Below, one piece after another: positions 53,881 to 64,000 of a stretch of 64,000 nt of DNA. Below the pieces are notes generated by a model that was given only the letters and a program-made list of their open reading frames with translations, was not told the DNA's origin and searched no databases. This stretch comes from Kryptolebias marmoratus (taxonomy: Eukaryota > Chordata > Actinopteri > Cyprinodontiformes > Rivulidae). Position numbers and translations under genes: made by a program. The stretch spans positions 29,150,128 through 29,214,127 of the forward strand of contig NC_051438.1 of NCBI RefSeq assembly GCF_001649575.2, given 5' to 3'. The number at the start of each line of letters is the position of its first letter. The first letter of the stretch is position 1.

Positions 53881-54639
53881 AAGAAACGACCTGGAGCTTC
53901 GAGCAGCAGCAGAAAAACCAGAGTTTCTTGAAGGTTTACAGTCGAGTATTTCAGTTTTAAGAGCTGTAACGGTTCACTGAGAATGGACTTTTCAGAAAGT
54001 CAGACTGCAGCAGCTAAATCAGCACTGTATGTCCTCACAAAACCTCTTTCAGAAGTTGTTTTTTTTTTCTTTTTTGGCAGACAAACTGTTTTTTTTCTGC
54101 TGAAAGGAGAGCAGATGAGTAACAACACATCGATAACTGTGGTTTTGTAATGAAAGGCCTGTTTTAGTAGTTTTTATCTGCCACTGAGAGTCATCATATC
54201 CACTCCTGCATTCTTCAGTGAGATGCTTGAAGGAAAACCTGAAAGAGACTTGAGCGTTTTTCATATCGGAGCAGATAATCGGTGTCTGCTATAGGAGGCA
54301 AAGCTGCAGCTCTCAGTGTCACAAAGGAGTGGGAGATATCTGAAACAGAACCGGCACAGTGAGAGGACTTACCTGCAGTCTGAACCTCCCTCGGAAATGT
54401 AAGGAAAACAGTCAAATTCCGGAGCAGGTGCTGTCTTTTCCCTGACTTCTTAGATGGATCTGTGTTCATTCAGTTTACAGCAGCAAAGAGTTGAAATCAG
54501 CGTCTCTTTGAGCTGCGACTGTCGGGGACTAAGGAAGTCTCCAAAGTGTCTCAAAACCTTCACGGATGTTCTCAGTCTCTCCATTGTGTCCACAGGACGT
54601 CTCAAACCCGTCTCCAGAGCATCTTCACACCTGCATGGC

Positions 54640-54830
54640 AGCTCTCCTCCGAGAAGACGTCCAAGGCAAATGTCCAGCTCTAAAACCACACAGATATTCA
54701 CTAATAATTACTAAAAAACTGGTCCAAATCTACCTGTCTTCATTCCTAAATTATACTCCAGTAGATTAAATCATAAATGCAGGGGCAGCTGCAGAGGTGG
54801 ACACATTGTGGGCAACAAAACAATGTGCAC
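54640..54830 (+). repeat. dispersed repeat 'GGTCCAAATCTGCC', copy 3
   Basis: It has AATGTCCAGCTCTAAAACCA, CTAATAATTACTAAAAAACT, GGTCCAAATCTACCTGTCTT, ACTCCAGTAGATTAAATC and the GTGGGCAACAAAAC tail. It is the most complete of the three copies. Confidence 0.75.
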
Positions 54831-56230
54831 AATCAAAAACATCATTCTAAAAATATAAAAAGCTGCTTAAAACGTGGCTGCATGGCTCACTGGTCACTTG
54901 GTCGTAAACATTCATAATTCAGTAAAACTGCAACTGAAAATTTGTTCATTTTTTCCCCATTTTGAGTCTCTAACAGTTCAACACAGTTAGATGCCACCAC
55001 AGATAACTCTGGAAATAATCCTGCCTTCAGTAGGTCACCAAAATCCATCAGTGGTTTAACATCTGCTGCAAGGAGCAACCAATACTTAACAACAGCCAAT
55101 AATGTAACATTACTGGTTGCTACAGACCACAATTAAGGATCTTTGATGAATGAATATGATGACTATAGAATCCACGGTACCTGCTTCTAATGAGAAACTA
55201 TTATTATTGGATTTATTTCATTACGAATGGCTCAGATTATTACCATATTGGCAGGGATTACATTATTTGTTGCTACAACAATCACATCTATCAAGTCTTG
55301 TCAAAATTACAATTTGCTTGGAAGTTGGAAACGGATGATGGTGCATTTACTCTCACTGTTATAAAGATGTAGATAAATATGGAGTGCCGAAAAGGCAAAG
55401 AAGTTTTTTAGTTTTTCTGCTGATGATCAACAATGATAAACACTCTCTGGTGAGATTTATTTCAGGAGCAAGGAAATGTAAAAGGGTTTCTCAGTAGATG
55501 CTTGTAAGCCAGCTTTTCTCTGCCTAATGAGTTTAGATCACATCAGACAGGAACATTTAAAAAGTTTCACCTTTTTTGTTCGGATTCTGTTTGCTTTAGA
55601 CTCAGGTTCTGCTGCTGTAGTGTCACACTCTGGCTTGTAATAAATTCAGTTTATTAAAAAAAAGCAACTGAACGTTCATCAGCAGTAAGAATTAAGAGAA
55701 ATAAAGTCATTTAGAACAGGCCGTTAGCACGACTCCATCAAGGTGAATCTGAACTTCTGCTTCATGTTTTCCTGCATCATCACATTATCAGAGTCTTCAT
55801 ATAAACCATCCTTTTCCTTCAGCCAACCTCAACCTTGACTTACAGCTCGTCTGCCACTCGTAATCAGTTTAAGAGGCACACTTCTTCACATCTGCACAGG
55901 AAAACATATTTAGCAGTATTCCAAATTTAGCCAAACTGATGAATTGTACGTCTCTTTTCTCTCATGTTCATTTCCTCGTTTTCCTCCCTGATTCCTGTTT
56001 CTATTTCCATCTCCAAATTTACCCCCTTTATTTCTTTCCTCTTGTTGCCTGAGCTGGATTGTTTTTCTCTCTTTTTGTTTTTTTTGTTGTGTGCTGGAAG
56101 CTTTCTGTCCTTGATGAAGGCAGATGGTTAAAATACAGTTTCCTGTTCCTCCCACTTAGTGAACGTCACACAGAGAAGAAGAATTATTTACAACCAAATG
56201 ATGGATCAAGCTCAGAAAGCTCCTTTAAGT
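54831..56230. other. upstream intergenic DNA without recognised features
   Basis: I see nothing that I can support. Confidence 0.4.
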
Positions 56231-56385
56231 CCTTTTTGTCTCCTTGTGTCCTTTTTTATTCTCATGCATCCTTTTTGTCTCCTTGTGTCCTTTTTTATTC
56301 TCATGCATCCTTTTTGTCTCCTTGTGTCCTTTTTTATTCTCATGCATCCTTTTTGTCTCCTTTTGTCCTTTTTATGCATCCTTTG
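56231..56385. repeat. 39-bp minisatellite, about 4 copies
   Basis: CCTTTTTGTCTCCTTGTGTC recurs at 56231, 56270, 56309 and, shortened, 56348. Since 39 is a multiple of 3 and the unit lacks stops in several frames, it yields long repeated frames (FLSPCVLFYSHAS on plus, KKDTRRQKGCMRI on minus) that are not evidence of a gene. Confidence 0.95.
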
Positions 56386-57789
56386 TTTCTTTATGGTACA
56401 TTTTGTCTCCTTATTCGTCCTTACTGTCTCCTTAAGCTTCCTTTTGTCTTCTAATGTGCAGATTTGCAGCACAGACGCACAGAAACTAATTTAATTTTGG
56501 GTTTGGGTCTGATTCACTTTGCCAAAACCTGTGAGTTGACGTTGTGGCCTTGACAGAAAAGATTTGCTCTCAGAGTGTTTTCCAGTTCATCTTATGATGT
56601 CTTGGACGGTTTTATAAAAGTTCATGTGACCTTCAGACTTCAGTTTCTGCCAGCCTTTAAGTGCAGCTGGCCCAGTTTCAAGATTCTACCTTCCTAAAAT
56701 AAAAAAACCACCTGTTCTGATGCTCTGCCTCACGATCGGCTACATGAAAGCAGGCGACAGCGGAGCAGCACCGCGCTCAGCAGGAAGACATCCTTTCATT
56801 TCATCAGTCAAAATCTCCATTGAGATTAATACGAACGGGTCGCACCACTTTATTCCTGAGGAGAAAAATGCAGTTGTCAGTAGACCTAATTGCGCTCTCA
56901 TGGAGCATGAGGGCCTGCTGAGTTATTGAGAGCACTACCAGAAAAATCATGATGGACGAGCAGCAGGAGGGCCTGACATCGCACTTCACACCCGTTCTTC
57001 TGTCGGGGGAAAGAGAGATCATAGAAAAGTGCAACATTAAGAAGACGCGATCTGGGTGTAGATGAGAATAAGGATAAACAAGGGTGTTGTTTTTTATCTT
57101 TTATATCTAAAGGACGGTTATATGTTGTTACTGTACATTTATCACATCTCAGATCATCTGAGCTGGTGGATCAAATTACAAAATAACCAAGTTTATGTTT
57201 TATTTACTCGTCATTTCTGAAACAAATACATTTTCATCCGGTACAGGGCAGTTTTGTGTACGCGTGTTAAAGTGTCAGACGTTCAAGTCCAAACTAAAGA
57301 CTGCTGAGAATTTGACAGTTCTGAAAATATCTTGTCAAAAAGCTCACTTTACACGCTGTATAATTCATGTACTTCAGAGGTTCGGGAGTCAAGCTTGAAC
57401 TGTTTAAATTATTTACTGGAGCATCCAAAAATCCTGCATGAGATCCAGCAGCTCTGCCAGCTGAGCCGAAGCCCCGGAGTGGCTGCTGGATGGATGCTCG
57501 GGTGTTTCTCTGCGTCCTGCAGCTCTACAGGTCTGTTGTTGTGGTTTCATCTCTCACTGCTCACAGGAATAAAACTACATCACTTCCTCCACAGAGGGAG
57601 ACGGATTCATGTAAGTCCTGCTGAAACAGAAAAACATGCCAGAAGAACAGAAGAAGATGTTTGTGTTCATCAGTTAGGCTCATATTTGACGGGAATGACA
57701 ACGCTTTAAACTAACAAATGAAGCCGCATTTCCCGTCGAGCTGGATGTTCACCTAAAGTCACTTTATGACCCCACCTTGACTCCTCCCC
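56386..57789. other. upstream intergenic DNA, possible non-coding conserved block
   Basis: Positions 56720-57040 are non-repetitive and moderately GC-rich. A 125-codon frame at 57332-57709 has no known domain. Confidence 0.35.
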
Positions 57790-57915
57790 CTGCAGGTGGT
57801 GGACTCATGTGAAGGTTACCTCCTGGAGCTTTTTCAGGCTTGGCCCTGGACGAGTCCTTCTGGAGGATTTCCAGGCTGGTCCCACTGGGAGGAGACCTTG
57901 GAGCAGGCTCAGGAA
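57790..57915 (+). mobile_element. Rex3-like LINE fragment
   Basis: GTTACCTCCTGGAGC, CCAGGCTGGTCCCACTGGGA and GGAGACCTTGGAGCAGG follow the same 3' region as 42975-43050 (TGCCTCCTGGAGG, GGAGGAGACCTTGAGGC). It is a short and dead fragment. Confidence 0.65.
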
Positions 57916-60900
57916 TCAGGAATCAGAATGACGTCTTCTTCTCTGACAGGCCTCATCTGAACGAAGCTAAATTTAAACAAGAGTAGCTGCACCTTCTGCT
58001 AAAAGGCAGCGTGAACGCTGAGCACTGATTGAGTTATTAAAGCTGAAACAATCAGAAGAAAAGCTTAAATTACCGTAGAAACACAGTAACTCATATCTAA
58101 GACCAGCAAAGCCATAGCTAAAAGCTAAAACCAGTAAAACAGTAGCTGAAAGCTGAAGTGTATTTGAAAGAGAAACTGTGAGATAATCAACTGGACCACA
58201 ACTGATGGTTTCAGGCTCTCATGTAAGATCATAAACATGTTTATAAAGTTAAATACAGACATAATGTAATATGAGAAGAATGCTTTTCAATGATTGAAAG
58301 AAACTGAAAACATACAGCATTGTGGAACAGAGAGGTTAGAAACCTTGGATCACGATAGTCCAACATCTGGGAAACTGAGGACAGATGCTGACTTTTTTGT
58401 CTTTTCTCATCAGATAAGACATTCTCATGATTGTGAGAGAGATTAAATGTGTTGAGTCCAGGACTATATTGTGAATCTTGCTGCATTTTTACATATCTGA
58501 GCAAAGGAAACAGGTTTACAGACTGAACATGGAATTATGCATTTTAAATGATTCTAAATGGTAAATTACACAGTCTAGCAGCAGGTATGATTTATGTAAA
58601 TACTCCCAGCCTCAAGCTTTGCTCACTTTATTTTAAATATGTATATCTTGTGTGTTTGACCCGAGCAGACTGGAGGAATTAGCATTACACTCACCTGACC
58701 GCCTCAGCGTGGTGTTGTAACAGGACTCAGATCACTGAACCGTGTGCTTCCTCCAGGTGAAAATATTCTGAACATCGGGGAGAAAACACACAGAACCGCA
58801 GACCGAATGCAGCGCAGGCAGGGAGCGATTCCTGCACGAGTACAAACATGCGTTCAGATACCAAAAACTAATTCATGAATGTCTACAATCAGGAGCTCGA
58901 AGACTTCCAGCTGCTTCCAACTCTGACCAGTCAGGACACAGGATGACCTCTGAATTAAAACCCTGCGCATCATGTCAGACGGCGTGAATTATTCATGAAG
59001 CCAGTCTGCTTGTATTATTGTCAGCAGGAAGGTGCAATTACATTTCCCTCAGGTGCTCAAGATACGAGAAGCAGCAAGAAAAACACGTCTGTTAAAAAAT
59101 AGATGGAGTGGAAGTTTGTTGCCTGTCTGGGGAAAAGGTTTGATTATTCTCCTGTAATTATTCGGTTGTTTTCTCAACAATAATTCACCCAAACGGCAGA
59201 GTAAAGTCAGCGCTCTGCTCGATGAGAACTTAATTAGAACCGATTGAAGGTTTTTTATTTTGAAACTTTTGCTCCAAATGTTTATTGGTAACAATATTGT
59301 TGTTGTTGTTGTTGTTTTTTAAAGTGCAATTAATGAATAAAAAAACATTTCTTTTTCTCAGAAAGTCAAGCCTTGAAATAACTGTTGTTTGGGTTATTAA
59401 ACCTTTTTCCTTTTATATCCTGTCAGCACTTTTATTTTCTATTCACGTTAATTAAAAAAACATCCATTAAATGATCTTTTAAAAATTAAAAGTAGTCTAA
59501 AAGAATTTTGTCAAAATAAATAAATGTTATTATCTTTGAAATAAACTGAACTTTGAAACTTGTGTTTTAATGAGGCATATTGTTAGTTTTTGAGATTTCT
59601 AACCTAACCAAATGTTTTTTAGTTTTTTTTTATTATTTATTACTTTCACACAAATGTGAAAACTGTCTTTTCCTTAAAAACTCTCAATCCTTTTAGTAAA
59701 ACTCCACAGATCTTTAACAAAATGAAACACTTTTTGTAAAAAACATTCAGGTATTTATATAAATTGTTGTTTTTTTAAACATTTACACACTGATGTGATA
59801 AACCTGCTGATTTCATTAATTAATAAAAATAATAATACCCAGAGAGAAAACCAGGTGAAAGAAAATGAATGAATGAATATTACCTTATATTAATAACACA
59901 TTTCATGTTTCAGCAACAAAGAAAAAACACGTTTAGTTTTAACTTTACAGAGAAAATACAGAAATAAATTCTTGAAGCAGTGCTACACCAGACTGATGGA
60001 AAGATTTATTTATTGCTCTAAACCCGAGTCAGTCAGAACTAATTATATTCCAGTTTTCTTCCTTCTGAAGCTGAGCGAAGATTTGTGATGAAAAATACTG
60101 TAAAATAAAATGAATTACTGCATCCAACAAAGTTACAGTAACTGTAGCAGGAAAACAATGAAAACCAATAAAAACAGACCTAATCTTAATGCCTGTCAGG
60201 GTCTGGATATCAGAATCCTTCAGCATCTCAGGATCTGTCCTTATTTGCAAGGCATCATGGGAAAATCCATCCTGTGTGCTGAAACCACCTCTGCACAGAC
60301 GCTGCGTCAATAAAGTGCTTATTCCTGATTGGTGTTTTCAGTTCAGCCCATCCATGTTTTCACAGCTGGTGGAGTGTTTAACCAGTTGGTTCATTTGGCC
60401 TAAAAAACATTATTTTTTGCGATCTGTCTGTCTCTTTCCACTGATCAGGAGTCAGATCGCAGCGACGCTCTCCAGCTGCTCCTGACAGAGCCCACAGATC
60501 GGTGTGGTAGTCGTTCAGAGTCATGCCCATCACATACACTTTGTTGAGCACAACCAGATGTGTTATAACTAGAGATCAAACAGGAAGCTGGAAGTCGAAG
60601 CCACAAAGGACAAGCGCCCCCTGGTGGTTGGCTCCCCGTAAACAAATGAGACATTTTCCCGACTAAAAGATAAAAACATGCTTCATAAAACCGTCTTCAG
60701 TTGTTGATTTTTGTTGATTCACATAGTTCTGACCTTGCTGCTCTGATTGTCCATCTGTCTGTTGATTGGCTGCTTGTACCAACATGGGCAGACTTCTAAA
60801 AAACTTAGGATTTAAAGTCCTAAAAGGTGATGAAGATGAAGAGCTTCTGATCCTTTCTGGTCTCCTACATGCTGCTGTAGTTTCAGAGAGCAGGAACAGA

Positions 60901-62134
60901 GGTTCAAAGACGGCTCGGAAACCGCAGCTTCTAAGGGTTTGTGATAAATGTAAAGTAAGCTGAGATTTTTGGGGAACAACAGGTTCCAGGCCCAAATATT
61001 CCAACTCATTTTTTTCTTGGTTAAAAGACAGAAAATGGGTCAGATTGTGTAAATCACAGCAACATTAAGCCTCCTGAGCATGGAAGACATGTGAGGGCCA
61101 TCGAAGCAGAACTGATTTCCTCTCCTCTTCGTCCTCCTCGGCTCTCTCTGCTGTTTCCTCGTGTTGTTCTGTGGAGGCCGAAGCCCAGATGTGTTCCTGC
61201 GGGGCAAAGTGGACAGATGTGCAGAGGAGGAGGAGGAGACGAGCAACAAAAGCTTCCTGCAAACGTGGCTCTCGAATTGCAAAGAAGGAAAACGAGAAAA
61301 TAAAAAACAAAATCTAGGCTGAAATGTTTCACTTCGTTTTCTTTTTCTGCTTCAAATACTTTTTTGTTTCTCCCAACCTTGAGTTTTAAAAATAAATATT
61401 TGACGTTTTTCCTCTGGGGAGTTTCTCCCACTAATTTACGATTCAAACTGTGTTTCACTCAGCATTATGTATTAATATTAATATTAATTTGACTGCAGGC
61501 ATTTTAAATGAGACTATTTTGTAATTTCTGTGAAAACTAGACGCTGTTAAATAAAACATAACTCTCTTAAACAAACGCAGCCGTGGTTCTCATCAATTCA
61601 CAGGAATTAATATTTATTTCCTGCAAACCTTCTCTATAACTAAACGTGTGCGAACAAGTTTACATACTACTACTTCCTCAGAAATACAAACAAATGACAC
61701 ATCTGCGCCGTTTAACACATGCAGAAGCTGCAGGACCTTTCAGCTTTCAGCAGAATCAACGATGTTTAAATTACATCTTTGCAGATTTCTTTGTCCAGTT
61801 CGTGGAACTATAGCCCAGAAAACAATGATAAATCAAGTTTATTTCCACATAGAAAAACAATCCTCCTAAAATCCCCAGCCATCATTTTCTGGAAGCCTCA
61901 TCTGTTTGTTTTTTTTATTTTGTATAAACTGGTTAATTTACAAACAGAACATTGAGATTTATATGTCTGTTTTAAAATTACAAGGTTTTATTTGTCATTA
62001 CTCTGAAATAAATTAGCAAAAAAAGTTTAATCAAACTAAAATGTTTACCTCATGTTTTAGGAAAACTAGAAAAATAAAAAGAGTTTATTACCCAAAGGTG
62101 AAAGCAGAACGATGTTTTTGCTGGTGTTTGTGCA
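57916..62134. other. upstream intergenic DNA, mostly unrecognised
   Basis: It contains a (TTG)n run at 59297-59315, a fragment of the dispersed family at about 60498-60545 (GGTGTGGTAGTCGTTCAGAG) and a phrase CAAGCGCCCCCTGGTGG at 60612, common in fish repeats. No gene was recognised. Confidence 0.4.
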
Positions 62135-62635
62135 TTCATTGTTTGTACTGTTAGTAAAATATCTCATGAATCAATTTGAGGGAAACCTTCAGAAACTAAT
62201 CCCTGGGTGTAAATCTACAACTAACCTAATTCAAAATGGCCGCCACAGCCAAACATTTTTAGCAAACACAAAAACAGCCACAGCTCCACAGATACTGAGC
62301 TGAACCTGGTTGTAGTTACACTTTAACGTCAGCTCTGTTTGTCTGTTAGCAAAATATCTCACAGACCACTGGACTGACTGAAAGTTGGATAAACGGCTAC
62401 AACCAAGATGGCTGCCTCAGCTTATCCACGTCTGCCAGCACAAAAATATCTAAAATTTACTCAAAATTACAGCTACTGAGGTAAAGTTTATGTGGTAGTA
62501 TCTGAGAGTCATCCTCAGCACATACTGTGAGCATCAACACATCTGTATTTTGTGGCTGCGGAGGCCATGTTGAGCTAAAAGTCATGAGAGGCGGCGGGTG
62601 ATATGCATTCGTTCGAGGGCCGCTGTGAGGAAGCT
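62135..62635 (+). repeat. AAGATGGCCGCC-family dispersed repeat, longest copy (dimer plus tail)
   Basis: Two 5' units (TTAGTAAAATATCTCATGAA... AAAATGGCCGCCACAGCC at about 62235; TTAGCAAAATATCTCACAGA... AAGATGGCTGCCTCAGC at about 62405) are followed by the 3' part (GTGGTAGTATCTGAGAGTCA, GGCGGCGGGTGATATGCATT). It shows the likely order of all modules. Confidence 0.88.
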
Positions 62636-63008
62636 CCTGATTGGCTCCACTGAGGGTCACCAGGAACCCCCACCTGCTCCACGTTTTCACATTTTTATTG
62701 TTCGTTTAAGATCTTGTAATAAAGTTTCTGAGCAGGAACCATCTCCTTCATGACATCATATCTGACCTCAGAGACTTTATAGAATCGAATACTGGACGTT
62801 TGGAAAGAAAAAGAAAATAATAAATCCCATTTTCCCTTCACCGCACCTTCTGGGTTTTATTACAATAAGAAGCATTCTTTGTGTTTGATGGGATTAAATC
62901 TGTAATCTGCTCAGATTACTGTCAGAAAGGGACTTTGGACAATCCTGTGGAATATTTTGGTTAAAATGGAAAACTGCTCTGAGTGATGTCACTGCTGCAC
63001 ACAGGACC

Positions 63009-63076
63009 TGTGTGTGTGTGTGTGAGAGAGAGCGTATTTGTATGCATGTGACAGACTCTGGCATATACTTGTATTC

Positions 63077-63112
<36 letters not shown>
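63009..63112. repeat. (TG)n microsatellites
   Basis: Two TG runs, 63009-63024 and 63079-63112, separated by about 55 bp of sequence. Confidence 0.93.
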
Positions 63113-63113
<1 letters not shown>

Positions 63114-63315
63114 TAATTACAGTGAGTGCTTTTGTGCTGCATGTCAGTGTGATTGGTCCTCACTGAGTCTGACATTCACATCAATAGGGCTCTGACAATG
63201 ATGGATTCCCCTTCGCTGCAACACCCCAAACACACACTTTTACCAATGTTCCTCCAACTGCCCATTACTCTGAGAACCAGCTCCATCCTCAAACTCACAA
63301 ACACCTTTTATTTAT

Positions 63316-63342
63316 GCACACACACACACACACACACACACC
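63316..63342. repeat. (CA)n microsatellite
   Basis: About 13 CA units. A further shorter CA run lies at 63487-63504. Confidence 0.93.
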
Positions 63343-63884
63343 AAAAAACAGGCAGGAATCCTTTGTCTCTACCTTAAACGCCCCACAGGCATCACCTTAC
63401 TGTTAATCCCAGCTGCTGTTCCTCAGGGGACGGAGGGAGACTCCTGATTGGTTGGGGACGGAGGAAACCAGGGCAGTCATGCACTGAACACACACACACA
63501 CACAATGACACACATACATGTTTACAGTAGGAAAACTGTACAGTAAGCCTCTCTCTGGCTAAAGATAGTTTTGCTGATTTGCCTCTTTGTGTTACTGAAG
63601 GAAGATTTTTGCTTTCGGGCTCTGAGTTCACCCCCCTCAGCTGAATCATTTGGTTTGTTCCAACACTTTAATCTGAAAAATGGTAGCTGCTGTTTATAAT
63701 AACATCTATATATTGTTGTTATTTGAAAAAGAGAGATGCTTTAAATAAATGTGAGCCAGTGTTCAGATTTATTCCTGCAGTTTGAGTTTATTAAAACAAA
63801 TTCAAATTCAACAAACGCTGATTAAACCAGTGACCACAGATGTCAAACAGGTAAATAAATGCAAGAAAAGTTAAAAAAATAATA

Positions 63885-64000
63885 AATTATCACAGCTAAT
63901 TGGCCTGAGCTAAAACTAAATGTGTGTAACTCAGTCAGATTTACAGAAGTTGAGCTGAAATCTGAGGTGGTAGTAGCTGAGGGTCATTCCTAACACACAC
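63885..64000 (+). repeat. AAGATGGCCGCC-family dispersed repeat, cut by the window end
   Basis: It has AACTCAGTCAGATTTACAGA, GAGCTGAAATCTGAGGTGGT and AGTAGCTGAGGGTCATTCC. It continues past position 64000. Confidence 0.8.

Noticed and set aside
56059..56494. Repeated 13-residue peptide frames on both strands
   Set aside because: They follow from the 39-bp minisatellite, not from selection for protein.
57332..57709. 125-codon plus-strand frame with a helical-looking start
   Set aside because: No known domain; it runs up to a Rex3-like fragment and has no splice or promoter evidence.

Overview
This is a window of vertebrate nuclear DNA, almost certainly from a ray-finned (teleost) fish. It is AT-rich and intron-dominated, with many CA/TG microsatellites, decayed Tc1/mariner transposons, Rex3-like and L2/Rex1-like LINE fragments, and one CpG-rich block. 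There is no prokaryotic gene organisation, and nearly all open frames of 60-180 codons look like chance.

The one gene I can support is glra1, the glycine receptor alpha-1 subunit, on the minus strand. Exon 1 (signal peptide; 50929-50984, or to 50999 with an earlier ATG) ends in a clean GTAAGC donor. Exon 2 (28566-28690) starts the mature extracellular domain and carries the hallmark residues [12 protein letters not shown]. The two join in frame across a 22.2 kb intron. The rest of the receptor (exon 3 onward: Cys loop, TM1-TM4) was not found and should lie beyond position 1, so intron 2 is at least about 28.5 kb. Upstream of exon 1 there is a G-rich tract, an assembly gap (51137-51483) and a CpG island (about 51545-52290), which together look like the promoter and first untranslated exon. 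Positions 52300-64000 look like the intergenic region upstream of glra1.

The most interesting item is a possible 39-base cassette exon inside intron 2 (17892-17930). It has a good acceptor, a weak donor, and the same phase as the exon 2/exon 3 junction. It would insert 13 hydrophilic residues near the N terminus of the receptor. From memory, a zebrafish alphaZ1 splice variant with a short N-terminal insertion has been reported, but I cannot compare the sequences here.

Most of the rest is repeat DNA: a dispersed family marked by AAGATGGCCGCCACAGCC and GTGGTAGTAGCTGAGAGTC (about eleven copies, two of them tandem dimers, one split by a LINE/SINE-type insertion); a Tc1/mariner remnant with a 10-copy 29-bp tandem array inside its transposase; a second Tc1 remnant; two other terminal-inverted-repeat elements; three LTR-like copies; a tRNA-type SINE; and four minisatellites. 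I found no convincing previously undescribed system. The leads worth following are the cassette exon, the 5' structure of glra1 around the gap, and a perfect 24-bp inverted repeat in intron 1 whose arms carry splice-donor-like sequence.
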